Positions 48,215-56,131 of a stretch of DNA of 64,000 nt are shown here, one piece after another. The position numbers and the translations under genes were made by a program. The stretch spans positions 1,364,001-1,428,000 of the forward strand of contig CAVTFN010000003.1 in assembly GCA_963734065.1 (NCBI GenBank), given 5' to 3'. Numbering within the stretch: the first letter of the stretch is position 1; each line of letters begins with the position of its first letter. The notes below the pieces were generated by a model, which saw nothing but the letters and a program-made list of their open reading frames with translations, was not told the origin of the DNA and ran no database searches. The stretch comes from DATBLE01 sp963734065. Lineage in GTDB: Bacteria > Actinomycetota > Thermoleophilia > Gaiellales > Gaiellaceae.

Positions 48215-49804
48215 CTATTCGGCCGACAGGAGCAGCTGGTAGTGAGGCTGGCCCCCATCCTGGACGTCGACCTCGACTTCCGGGTGCGACTCGGCGATCC
48301 GGCCGAGCAGCCCGTTCAGCGGCGGTGCGCTCTCTCCGGTCAGGAGGGTCAGCACCTCGCGCGGCTCCGCCAGCAGCCGCGCGACGACGGCGGCGGCCAC
48401 CTCGTCGAACGCCTGACCGCCGGCGACCGGCTCGCCCTCCAGCAGTCCGAGGAACGCTCCTTCGTCGACCGCGAGCCCGTCGAGCTGCACCGCACGCGAG
48501 GCGGTGGTGACCGCGCCGGTGGCGACGCCGGCGACCGCGTCTGCCATCTCGGTTGCGTTGTCCACCGCCGCGCGCGTGCCGTCGTAGGCGACCATCGCTG
48601 CGACCCCGGCCGGGATCGAGCGCGTTCCGACCACCATCACCGGCTTGACGGCGTGAGCAGCCGCCTGCTCGGCCGAGAGGATCACGTTCGCGTTGTTCGG
48701 CAGCACGACCACCCCGGGCGCGGAGGTCGCGTCCACGGCGGCGAGGATGTCGGCGGTCGACGGGTTCATCGACTGCCCGCCTTCGACGATGCTCGTGACC
48801 CCGAGGCTTCGAAAAAGGCGTGCGTTGCCCTCCCCGGCGACGACGGCGACGACCTCGGTCTCGCGCGGGTCGGGCACGAGCTCGAGCAGGCGGCTCTCCC
48901 GCTGCTCGGTCTGGCGGTGCATGTTCGCGATCTCGATCCCCTCGAGCACGCCGGCGGCGGCGCCGAGGCTGAGGGCGGCGCCCGGGTCGTCCGTGTGCAC
49001 GTGCACCTTCAGCGCGGACTCGTCACCGACCACCATCAGCGAGTCGCCGAGCGGCTCGAGCGCGCGCTCCAGCGTGTCGCGGTCGAGCCCGTCGCCCTCG
49101 ACGACGAAGACGGTGCAGTAGCGGTACTGCGAGAGCTCCTGGTGGATCGCGTCGAGCCCGACGTCCTCGAGACCGGCGGGCGGCTCGGCCGGCGCCTCGC
49201 CGGTCACGGCCGCGGTCAGCCCGCGAACCAGCTCGAGCAGGCCCGCGCCGCCGGCGTCGACGACGCCCGCCTGGCGCAGGATCTCGAGGTGCTCCGGCGT
49301 TCGTGCGAGCGCGTCCTCGCCGCGGCGCACGAGCGCGCGCAGGAGGTCGGCGACGGGCAGGTCGGGTCGCGCCTGAGCCTCGGCCTCCTCGGCCAGCTCG
49401 CGGATCACGGTCAGCATCGTGCCCTCGACCGGCTTGCGCACCGCCCGGTAGGCGGCGTCGCTCGCCGAGCGGAACGCGCGCGCGAGCGTGGGCGAGTCGA
49501 TCACGGACGCAGCGCCGACGACGTCGGCGAACCCGCGGACGATCTGGGACAGGATCACCCCCGAGTTGCCGCGCGCGCCCATCAGGGCGGCCCGCGCGAT
49601 CTCGTGCGCGAGGCGCTCGCGGTCGGCGTCGTCGAGGTGCTCGAGGGCCTCCTGCACCGCGCGCACGGTCAGCGTCAGGTTCGTGCCGGTGTCCCCGTCG
49701 GGAACCGGATAGACATTGAGGTCGTCGATCCGGCTGCGGCTCGCCTCCAGAGCGGCGATCGTCGGACCGGCGAGGCGACGGATCGCGTCCAGGTCCCCGT
49801 TCAT
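48215..49804 (-). CDS. fakA: Fatty acid kinase FakA (DAK2-domain, YloV-like)
   Basis: Phosphorylates FakB-bound fatty acids. The 529-residue protein has the DhaL domain: NVYPVPDGDTGTNLTLTVRA (metal-binding D-G-D-T-G-T-N), ALMGARGNSGVILSQIVRG, KPVEGTMLTVIRELAEEAE, and VVDAGGAGLLELV; then an Asp/Glu-rich linker region, HVHTDDPG, and the C-terminal DegV-like domain (VVVLPNNANVILSAEQAA, ATGAVTTASRAVQLDG). ATG 49804 overlaps the asp23 stop (ATGA). The adjacency to DegV and Asp23 supports it. Confidence 0.92.
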   Translation of the reverse strand: MNGDLDAIRRLAGPTIAALEASRSRIDDLNVYPVPDGDTGTNLTLTVRAVQEALEHLDDADRERLAHEIARAALMGARGNSGVILSQIVRGFADVVGAASVIDSPTLARAFRSASDAAYRAVRKPVEGTMLTVIRELAEEAEAQARPDLPVADLLRALVRRGEDALARTPEHLEILRQAGVVDAGGAGLLELVRGLTAAVTGEAPAEPPAGLEDVGLDAIHQELSQYRYCTVFVVEGDGLDRDTLERALEPLGDSLMVVGDESALKVHVHTDDPGAALSLGAAAGVLEGIEIANMHRQTEQRESRLLELVPDPRETEVVAVVAGEGNARLFRSLGVTSIVEGGQSMNPSTADILAAVDATSAPGVVVLPNNANVILSAEQAAAHAVKPVMVVGTRSIPAGVAAMVAYDGTRAAVDNATEMADAVAGVATGAVTTASRAVQLDGLAVDEGAFLGLLEGEPVAGGQAFDEVAAAVVARLLAEPREVLTLLTGESAPPLNGLLGRIAESHPEVEVDVQDGGQPHYQLLLSAE

Positions 49805-50151
49805 GCCGACGCCTTCACCGCGTCGATGTGCACCTCGACCGCCGAGATCTCCAAGCCGGTCATCCGCCCGACCTCGTAGGAGACGCGGTTGCTCACGGTC
49901 GACGCCACCTCGGCCAGGTTGAGGCCGTGCTCGACGACGACGTGCAGCGCGATCGACAACCCGTGCTCGTCGCCCGAGACCTCGATGCCGCGCGTCGTCC
50001 GGTCGCGCGTCAGCAGCCGTCCGAGCCGACCCGTCGTGGTGGTGCCGACGACCCCATAGCACTCGGCCGCTGTCAGGCCGACGATCTGGGCGACGGCGTC
50101 GCCGGTGATCGCGACTCGACCGAGGTCGGACGAGGCAAGGACGAAATCCAC
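49801..50151 (-). CDS. Asp23/Gls24-family protein
   Basis: A 116-residue Asp23/Gls24 envelope-stress-type protein: GRVAITGDAVAQIVGLTAAE with GVVGTTTTGRL, then the typical VSGDEHGLSIALHVVVEHGL. It precedes fakA as in most Gram-positive genomes. ATG at 50151; an AT-core of a palindromic element (AGACCCC-GAA-GGGG) lies just upstream at 50163-50176. Confidence 0.9.
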   Translation of the reverse strand: MDFVLASSDLGRVAITGDAVAQIVGLTAAECYGVVGTTTTGRLGRLLTRDRTTRGIEVSGDEHGLSIALHVVVEHGLNLAEVASTVSNRVSYEVGRMTGLEISAVEVHIDAVKASA

Positions 50152-50189
50152 TGCGCGAGATTAGACCCCGAAGGGGCCGCTCGCGGTTG

Positions 50190-50378
50190 CTAGGCCTTGG
50201 TGACCTTGCCGCTCTTCAGGCAGCGCGTGCAGACGTACGCACGCTTCGGCGTGCCGTCCACGACGATGCGGACGCGCTGGAGATTCGGGTTGAAACGGCG
50301 CTTGGTCGCCACCATCGAGTGGCTCCGGTTGTGACCGAACGACGGCTTCTTCCCGCAGACGGAGCAGATCTTCGACAT
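50190..50378 (-). CDS. rpmB: Ribosomal protein L28
   Basis: A 62-residue zinc-containing L28: MSKICSVCGKKPSFGHNRSH, SMVATKRRFNPNLQRVRI and VCTRCLKSGKVTKA with CxxC pairs at both ends. ATG at 50378. It is followed downstream by asp23-fakA. Confidence 0.95.
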   Translation of the reverse strand: MSKICSVCGKKPSFGHNRSHSMVATKRRFNPNLQRVRIVVDGTPKRAYVCTRCLKSGKVTKA

Positions 50379-50406
50379 GCGGCCGGGAAGTGTAGCGGCG
50401 GTGCGT

Positions 50407-51363
50407 CTAGCCCCGCGCGACTGCGGTGCGCAGCTGCGCGAACGCGTCGGCCATCTCGAGCGCGGTGCGCGCCGCCCAGCCGCCGCGCTCGACCCGCTCC
50501 TCCGCCTGTTCGGCGGTGTCACAGGTGAGCAGGCCGAACGAGACCGGCACACCGGTCTCGATCCCGGCCAGCTGGAGTCCACTCGCCGCTTCGCCGGCGA
50601 CGAAGTCGAAGTGCGGCGTCTCGCCGCGGATCACGCAGCCGAGCGCGATCACGCAGGAGTAGCGGCGCGTCTTCGCGAGTGCCATCGCCGCGATCGGCAG
50701 CTCGAACGCGCCGGGAACCGGCATGACCAGCACGGCGTCGCGCGAGACCCCGGCCTCGTCGAGCGCGGTCATCGCCGAGTCGAGCAGCCTGCCGGTGATC
50801 TCGCCGTTGAACTTGCTGATCACGATCGCAACCGTTCGCCGGTTGCCGTTCGGCGAGCCCTCGAGCACGGAGATGCCGTCGGGGATGCGCAGGTCGCCCT
50901 CGGCGTGCTGTGGTTCTGGCTCGGGTTCTGGTTCCGGTTCCGGCGCACTTCCTTCCGGTTCGTCTTCCTCGGCCGGAGCGGGGGCCGTTTCTGCGGGGAC
51001 AGACCCCTCCGGGGTCAGTCCCTGCTGAGGCTCGGCGGCTGCTTCTTCGGGGAGAGAACCCTCCGCGGTCAGTCCCTGCGGAGGCTCGGCGGCTGGTTCT
51101 TCGGGGACAGGACCCTCCGCGGTCAGTCCCTCGGGAGCGGCGGGCTCGTCGGCGGCCGCCGGCATCGGGTCGTCCTCGTCGTACAGCACCTCGACGTCGG
51201 AAGAAGAGGGCGTCGGCGGCGGGTCGAACGACGGCTCCGGCTCGACCTCGGAAGCGGGCTCCTGATCGGCCTCCGCCGGCTCGTCCGCGGGCCGCGGGGG
51301 CCGCAGCCGCGAGGAGTAGTCGCGCAGCGGCCAGTCCTGGGATTCGTCGAGGTTGTCGCTCAC
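50407..51363 (-). CDS. ribH: Lumazine synthase with long acidic repeat-containing N-terminal extension
   Basis: Condenses ribulose-derived butanone phosphate with the pyrimidine to give lumazine. The C-terminal ~150 residues are a full lumazine synthase (VAIVISKFNGEITGRLLDSA, VMPVPGAFELPIAAMALAK, ALGCVIRGETPHFDFVAGEA, PVSFGLLTCDTAEQAEERV). The first ~165 residues are an Asp/Glu/Pro/Ala-rich extension not found in typical RibH. It includes three 18-residue repeats of the type QGLTAEGSLPEEAAAEP, encoded by palindromic elements. GTG start at 51363 overlaps the ribBA stop (GTGA). Confidence 0.92.
   Translation of the reverse strand: MSDNLDESQDWPLRDYSSRLRPPRPADEPAEADQEPASEVEPEPSFDPPPTPSSSDVEVLYDEDDPMPAAADEPAAPEGLTAEGPVPEEPAAEPPQGLTAEGSLPEEAAAEPQQGLTPEGSVPAETAPAPAEEDEPEGSAPEPEPEPEPEPQHAEGDLRIPDGISVLEGSPNGNRRTVAIVISKFNGEITGRLLDSAMTALDEAGVSRDAVLVMPVPGAFELPIAAMALAKTRRYSCVIALGCVIRGETPHFDFVAGEAASGLQLAGIETGVPVSFGLLTCDTAEQAEERVERGGWAARTALEMADAFAQLRTAVARG
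50996..51130. repeat. Three 54-bp tandem repeats with 27-bp palindromic elements, in ribH
   Basis: Elements at 50996-51022, 51050-51076 and 51104-51130, spaced exactly 54 bp. The first is nearly identical to the intergenic copy at 26263 (arms GGGACAGACCCC and GGGGTCAGTCCC, loop TCC); the others are degenerate (GGGAGAGAACCC, GGGACAGGACCC; second arm GCGGTCAGTCCC). All are in frame and translate to GLTxEGxxP. Confidence 0.88.
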
Positions 51364-52613
51364 GCTTCCGCGTCGGGTTCGAACTTGAGGTCCTGGTGGT
51401 GGAGCCGGTGCCCGAGCTTCTCACGTTTCGCCCGCAGGTAGCGCAGGTTCTCGCTGTTGGGCGTCACCTCGATCGGCACCTGCTCCGTGACCTGCAGCCC
51501 GTATGCCTCCAGCCCGGAGACCTTTTTCGGGTTGTTGGTCAGGAGCCTGATCGTGCTCAGGCCGAGGTCGGCGAGGATCTGGTTGCCGATCCCCCACTCC
51601 CGCTCGTCGGCGGCGAAGCCGAGGGCGAGGTTGGCGTCGACCGTGTCCAGCCCCTGCTCCTGGAGCTCGTACGCCTTGAGCTTGTTCAGGAGGCCGATGC
51701 CGCGTCCCTCCTGGGCCATGTACAGGAGGACGCCGCAGGGCTCGTCGGCGATGCGCCGCAGCGCGGTGTCGAGCTGGTCGCCGCAGTCGCAGCGCTGCGA
51801 GTGGAAGACGTCGCCCGTCAGGCACTCGGAGTGGACACGGACGAGGACGTCGTCGGCGCCGTCGACGTCGCCGTGCACGAGTGCGACGTGGTGCTTGCCC
51901 GTCAGCTTCTCGCGGAAGGCGACCGCCTGGAACTCGCCGTACTCAGTCGGCAGCCGCACCGCGATCTCGCGCGAGACGAGCTTCTCGTGCCGGCGCCGGT
52001 ACTCGACCAGGTCGGCGACGCTGACGAGCTTGAGCTCGTGACGTCCGCAGTAGGTGACCAGGTCGGGGACGCGGGCCATCGTCCCGTCCTCGTTCATGAT
52101 CTCGCAGACGACCCCGGCGGGGTAGAGGCCGGCCAGGCGAGCCAGGTCGACCGAGGCCTCGGTCTGTCCGGAACGCCGCAGGACGCCGCCGTCGCGCGCG
52201 CGCAGCGGGAAGACGTGGCCGGGCGTGACCAGGTCGTGCGGCGTCGACTTCGGGTCGATCGCGACCTGGATGGTGCGCGAGCGGTCGGCGGCGGAGATGC
52301 CGGTGGTGACGCCCTCGCGCGCCTCGACCGAGACGGTGAAGGCGGTGCCGAGCGGCGCCTCGTTGTGGTCGGTCATCTGCCTCAGGCCGAGCTCGTCGCA
52401 ACGCTCCTCGGTCAGGCAGAGGCAGATCAGGCCGCGGGCGTGCATGGCCATGAAGTTGATCGCCTCCGGCGTGGCGAACTGGGCGGCGATCACGAGGTCG
52501 CCCTCGTTCTCGCGGTTCGGGTCGTCGACGACGACCACGAACTTCCCGTTGCGGACGTCCTCGATCACGTCTTCGATCGACGCGAACGTGCGCCGTTCAG
52601 CTGCCGTCGCCAT
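51360..52613 (-). CDS. ribBA: Bifunctional DHBP synthase/GTP cyclohydrolase II
   Basis: Makes both riboflavin precursors. Of 417 residues, the N-terminal ~200 are 3,4-dihydroxy-2-butanone 4-phosphate synthase (VVVDDPNRENEGDLVIAAQF, HARGLICLCLTEERCDELGL, TPGHVFPLRARDGGVLRRSG), the C-terminal part is GTP cyclohydrolase II (VRVHSECLTGDVFHSQRCDC, GDQL zinc site, EGRGIGLLNKLKAYELQE). Its start region overlaps the end of ribE by 17 bp. Confidence 0.95.
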   Translation of the reverse strand: MATAAERRTFASIEDVIEDVRNGKFVVVVDDPNRENEGDLVIAAQFATPEAINFMAMHARGLICLCLTEERCDELGLRQMTDHNEAPLGTAFTVSVEAREGVTTGISAADRSRTIQVAIDPKSTPHDLVTPGHVFPLRARDGGVLRRSGQTEASVDLARLAGLYPAGVVCEIMNEDGTMARVPDLVTYCGRHELKLVSVADLVEYRRRHEKLVSREIAVRLPTEYGEFQAVAFREKLTGKHHVALVHGDVDGADDVLVRVHSECLTGDVFHSQRCDCGDQLDTALRRIADEPCGVLLYMAQEGRGIGLLNKLKAYELQEQGLDTVDANLALGFAADEREWGIGNQILADLGLSTIRLLTNNPKKVSGLEAYGLQVTEQVPIEVTPNSENLRYLRAKREKLGHRLHHQDLKFEPDAEA

Positions 52614-53187
52614 CGTCAGATCGTAGCCCCGCGAGCCTCTCCACGTACTTGGCGAGCACGTCGGCCTCGAGGTTGACCGCGTCTCCGGACGCGGCCTTGC
52701 CGAGCGTGGTCGCCTCGAGCGTGTGGGGCACGAGCGCGACCGCGAATCCGTCGTCGTCGAGGCCGGCGACGGTCAGTGACACGCCGTCGACCGCGATCGA
52801 GCCCTTCTCCACGCAGTACCGGAGGAGCCCGGGCGGAGCGTCGAACCAGACGCGCCTGCCCTCGCCCTCGTCGTCCACGGAGCGGACGCGGCCGACGCCG
52901 TCGACGTGGCCCTGGACGTAGTGGCCGCCGAGCGCCTCACCCGCGCACAGCGCCGGCTCGAGGTTGACCGGCTCACCGGGCCCGAGCGCCCCGAGCGTCG
53001 TGCGGGCGAGCGTCTCGGGCACCGCGTCGAACGCGAGCGTGCTGCGATCGCCGTCGACCACGGTCAGGCAGACACCGTCGATCGCGACGGAGTCGCCGAC
53101 GGACGCGGGGATCGTCGACTCGACGCGAAGGCGTCCGTCCTCGAACGAGACGACCTTGCCGACCTCGCGCACCAGCCCCGTGAACAT
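52597..53187 (-). CDS. ribE: Riboflavin synthase
   Basis: Dismutates two lumazines to riboflavin. The 196-residue protein begins MFTGLVREVGKVV and has two similar beta-barrels (SVAIDGVCLTVVD and SIAVDGVSLTVAGLDD; GHYVQGHVDGVG). ATG at 53187. It heads ribE-ribBA-ribH. The plus-strand glycosidase-like gene starts 56 bp upstream, divergently. Confidence 0.94.
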   Translation of the reverse strand: MFTGLVREVGKVVSFEDGRLRVESTIPASVGDSVAIDGVCLTVVDGDRSTLAFDAVPETLARTTLGALGPGEPVNLEPALCAGEALGGHYVQGHVDGVGRVRSVDDEGEGRRVWFDAPPGLLRYCVEKGSIAVDGVSLTVAGLDDDGFAVALVPHTLEATTLGKAASGDAVNLEADVLAKYVERLAGLRSDDGDGS

Positions 53188-53243
53188 GGACGAAGGCTAG
53201 TCGGACGCTTGACTCCGGCGGCATCGAAGGGCGAAGCTTGCCC

Positions 53244-54206
53244 ATGCACCGGCGCCTGCTCGTCGTCGCCCTGACGGTGGCGGTCGCGATCGGAGCCGCG
53301 TCCTCGACGGAGCGCGGCACCGCTGCCGACGGCCGGGCGACACTGCGTCCCGTGCTGCTCGGCCTGCTCGGAGGCCGGGAGCGCTTCGACCAGCTGACCG
53401 GCCAGCACACCCGCGTCGGCCACGTGATCGCGGGCTTCGGCCAGGGCCCCGTGTCGAACATCCTCGGCGCGATGGGCGAGGTGCCGATGCTGGGCATCGA
53501 GTCCGGCTCGCTGACCTCCCACGACGTCGCCCAGGGCCGCGGCGACTCCTGGCTCGCCGAGGTCAACCAGGCGGTCGCCGCGCACGGCGGCCTCGTCTAC
53601 GTCAGGCCTTTCCCCGAGATGAACGGCCACTGGAACGCCTACTGCGCCTACAACCAGGACGGCTCGTCACGAGGCGCGTCCAACTCGACGGCCGCGTTCA
53701 AGAAGGCGTTCGCGCGCATGTACCTGATCGTCCACGGCGGGCCGGCCGGCGCCCTGAACGCGAAGCTGCGCCGCCTCGGCCTGCCGCCTGCGCGAACCGG
53801 CGCGCTGGCGACGAATCCGGTCTCGCGCGTGCGGGTGGTCTGGAACCCGCAGGGATACGGGAGCCCCGACGTCAGCGGCAACAGCGCGGCCGCCTACTAC
53901 CCGGGCGACACGTACATCGACGTCGTCGCCAACGATCTCTACAACATCAACCACAGTGCCGCCTGGGACGCCAACGACCAGCTCTACGCGGCCCACCCCA
54001 ACAAGCCGTACGCCATCGCCGAATGGGCGAACTGGGGCTTCGACGACCCCGCCTTCGTCGCCCGGATGGTCGATTTCGTCCGGACGCACCGGCGGGTCGA
54101 GCTGCTCGCCTACTACAACGGGCGGCCGAACTCGCCGTGGGACATCGCCCGCCAACCGCGCAGCCGCGCTGCGTACCGCAAGCTCGTCGTCCCCCTCGGG
54201 CGCTAG
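53244..54206 (+). CDS. Secreted glycoside-hydrolase-like protein (GH26-type)
   Basis: A 320-residue exported protein with signal MHRRLLVVALTVAVAIGAAS. The body has TIM-barrel-like motifs reminiscent of beta-mannanase-like proteins: VYVRPFPEMNGHWNAYC with an E after RPF, and IAEWANWGF near the end with a second glutamate, likely acid/base and nucleophile. Substrate unknown. ATG at 53244 (a TTG 6 bp earlier is in frame). It is inverted relative to the riboflavin genes around it, so it is an insertion in that operon. Confidence 0.75.
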   Translation: MHRRLLVVALTVAVAIGAASSTERGTAADGRATLRPVLLGLLGGRERFDQLTGQHTRVGHVIAGFGQGPVSNILGAMGEVPMLGIESGSLTSHDVAQGRGDSWLAEVNQAVAAHGGLVYVRPFPEMNGHWNAYCAYNQDGSSRGASNSTAAFKKAFARMYLIVHGGPAGALNAKLRRLGLPPARTGALATNPVSRVRVVWNPQGYGSPDVSGNSAAAYYPGDTYIDVVANDLYNINHSAAWDANDQLYAAHPNKPYAIAEWANWGFDDPAFVARMVDFVRTHRRVELLAYYNGRPNSPWDIARQPRSRAAYRKLVVPLGR

Positions 54207-54433
54207 CCGAGCGCCAGCGCCTCGAGCGTCTCCCGGACGACCATCTCCAGGTCGCCGCGGCCGTTCGGGCCGGCACGTTCGAGCTCGGCGACCAGCTCGT
54301 CCACGGCTTCCGACTGCTCGGGCGACAGCCCGTCCCGGCCTGCCGCCTCGATCTCGGCCCGGAGCTCGCCGTTGCCGACGTGCCGCGCGAGCCAGTGCGA
54401 CAGGAGGCTGACCAGCCGGTCTTCAGGGCTCAT
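54203..54433 (-). CDS. Small unknown protein overlapping ribD
   Basis: A 76-residue acidic helical protein (MSPEDRLVSLLSHWLARHVG, AVDELVAELERAGPNGRGDL). Start ATG 54433 lies within the last codons of ribD (11-bp overlap). No recognisable motif. It ends at the convergent glycosidase gene with a 4-bp overlap. Confidence 0.6.
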   Translation of the reverse strand: MSPEDRLVSLLSHWLARHVGNGELRAEIEAAGRDGLSPEQSEAVDELVAELERAGPNGRGDLEMVVRETLEALALG

Positions 54434-55364
54434 GGACGTAGGCGTGGAGGAGGACATCGGCACCGACCGGCTCGGCGCGGAGGTGCTGTAGCTCGACGGG
54501 ACCGGCGAGCGCTCCGAGCATGCGCTGCCCTTCGCCGGCGACGGTCGGGGCGACGAACACGAGCAGCCGGTCGACGCGGTCGCGCTCCAGGAAGGCGGTC
54601 GCCAGCGTCGGCCCGCCCTCGAGGAGCAGCGACTGGACGCCCTGCTCGCCCAGGCGGCGGAGCTCTTCCTCGAGCGTTCCCGACAGCAACTCGAGCTCGG
54701 ACCCTTCGGGCAGCGGGCCGCGGCCGAAGGCGATCCGGCGCGGCTGGCGCTCCGCGCTCACATCGCGCGCGTCGAGCCGTGGGTCGTCCGCGCGGACCGT
54801 GCCCATGCCCACGGCGACCGCATCGGACGCCGCGCGCAGCTCGTGCACGCGGCGCCGGCTCTCCTCGCCGGTCACCCAGCGCGAGTCGGGGACGGTCACA
54901 CGGCCGTCGACCGTGACCGCCAGCTTGAGCGTGACGAACGGTCGTCTCGTCGAGATCCAGGTGCGCCAGGCGTCGTTCTGGGCCCGCGCCTCGAACGAGT
55001 CGGCGTGCTCGACCTCGACGCCGGCTGCGGCGAGCAGGTCGAGGCCGCCGCCCGCCTCCGGGTTCGGGTCGAGCGAGCCGGCGACCACCTTCGCCACCCC
55101 CGCCTGCAGCACCGCTTCGCTGCACGGCGGCGTCGTGCCGTGGTGCGCGCAGGGCTCCATCGTCACGTAGAGCGTCGCTCCGCGGGCGCGGTCGCCGGCT
55201 GCTTCGAGCGCGACCACCTCGGCGTGCGGGCCGCCCTTGCGCTCGTGCCAGCCCTCGGCGACCACCTCGTCTCCGGCGACGACGACCGCGCCGACAATCG
55301 GGTTCGGCCGAGTGGTGCCGCGCCCGCGCTCGGCGAGCTCGATTGCCCGCTCGAGGTGAGTCAT
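54423..55364 (-). CDS. ribD: Riboflavin biosynthesis deaminase/reductase RibD
   Basis: Deaminates then reduces the GTP-derived pyrimidine. Of 313 residues, the first ~140 are the zinc deaminase (GGPHAEVVALEAAG with HAE; EPCAHHGTTPPC), then the reductase (VTLKLAVTVDGRVTVPDSRW, VGMGTVRADDPRLDARD, LLLEGGPTLATAFLERDRVD). Start 55364 overlaps the rpe stop (GTGA or ATGA-type). Confidence 0.94.
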   Translation of the reverse strand: MTHLERAIELAERGRGTTRPNPIVGAVVVAGDEVVAEGWHERKGGPHAEVVALEAAGDRARGATLYVTMEPCAHHGTTPPCSEAVLQAGVAKVVAGSLDPNPEAGGGLDLLAAAGVEVEHADSFEARAQNDAWRTWISTRRPFVTLKLAVTVDGRVTVPDSRWVTGEESRRRVHELRAASDAVAVGMGTVRADDPRLDARDVSAERQPRRIAFGRGPLPEGSELELLSGTLEEELRRLGEQGVQSLLLEGGPTLATAFLERDRVDRLLVFVAPTVAGEGQRMLGALAGPVELQHLRAEPVGADVLLHAYVHEP

Positions 55365-56038
55365 GCGAGCGCCTGGACGAGGCGCCGGTACGCGCGCGGC
55401 AGGTCTTCACGGCCGAAGATCGCCGACCCGCAGACGATCAGGTCGGCCCCCGCGTCGTAGACCGTGCGGACGTTGTCGTGGGAGACCCCGCCGTCCACCT
55501 GGACGTGCACGTGCTCGGGGACGAGCGAGCGCAGCTGCTCGATCCGGCCGACCGCCTCGGGCATGAACTCCTGGCCCGAGTAGCCCGGATGGATGCTCAT
55601 GCAGAGGACGAGGTCGAAGGCATCCGCGTGCGGAGCGACCTCCTCCACCGCCGTCTCCGGGTTGAAGGCGAGGCCGACCTGGAAGCCGTGCTCGCGCGCG
55701 GTCGCGGCGAGCGCTGCCGGGTCGTCGGCGACCTCGACGTGGAAGGTGACGCTGTCGGCACCGGCTTCCTGGAACGCGGAGAAGTGATGCGCCGGGTCGT
55801 CGACCATCAGATGAACGTCGACCACCCCGCCCGCCTCGTGGACGAGCGGCGCGATCGACTGGAGCACGATCGGCCCCATCGTGACGGGCTCGACGAAGTG
55901 GCCGTCGCCGACGTCGAAGTGGAGGATCCGGGCGCCCGCGCGGAGCAGCACGTCGACGTCGTGGCCGAGCTGCGAGAAGTCGGCCGCGTACAGCGACGGC
56001 TCGATCTCGACGGTCCGGATCCAGTCGTCCCAGCCCAC
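55361..56038 (-). CDS. rpe: Ribulose-phosphate 3-epimerase
   Basis: Pentose-phosphate enzyme, 225 residues: IEPSLYAADFSQLGHDVDVL (ExSxLxAD), LHFDVGDGHFVEPVTMGP, VVDVHLMVDDPAHHF and FDLVLCMSIHPGYSGQEFMP plus VQVDGGVSHDNVR. The metal ligands H/D are present. It supplies ribulose-5-phosphate, a riboflavin precursor, and lies directly upstream of ribD. A short palindrome (56080-56096) precedes it. Confidence 0.93.
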   Translation of the reverse strand: MGWDDWIRTVEIEPSLYAADFSQLGHDVDVLLRAGARILHFDVGDGHFVEPVTMGPIVLQSIAPLVHEAGGVVDVHLMVDDPAHHFSAFQEAGADSVTFHVEVADDPAALAATAREHGFQVGLAFNPETAVEEVAPHADAFDLVLCMSIHPGYSGQEFMPEAVGRIEQLRSLVPEHVHVQVDGGVSHDNVRTVYDAGADLIVCGSAIFGREDLPRAYRRLVQALA

Positions 56039-56079
56039 GGTGGCGATATTACGGTTGCGGTGCTCGTGGCGTTTGCCAC

Positions 56080-56096
56080 CCAGTCTCTGAGACTGG
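56080..56096. promoter_or_regulatory. 17-bp palindrome between rsmB and rpe
   Basis: CCAGTCTC-T-GAGACTGG is a perfect inverted repeat 42 bp upstream of rpe and 36 bp downstream of rsmB. No U-run follows in the transcribed sense, so an operator is as likely as a weak terminator. Confidence 0.4.
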
Positions 56097-56131
56097 TTGT
56101 GAAACGTTTCTGCAGCGATTCGTCCACATGG

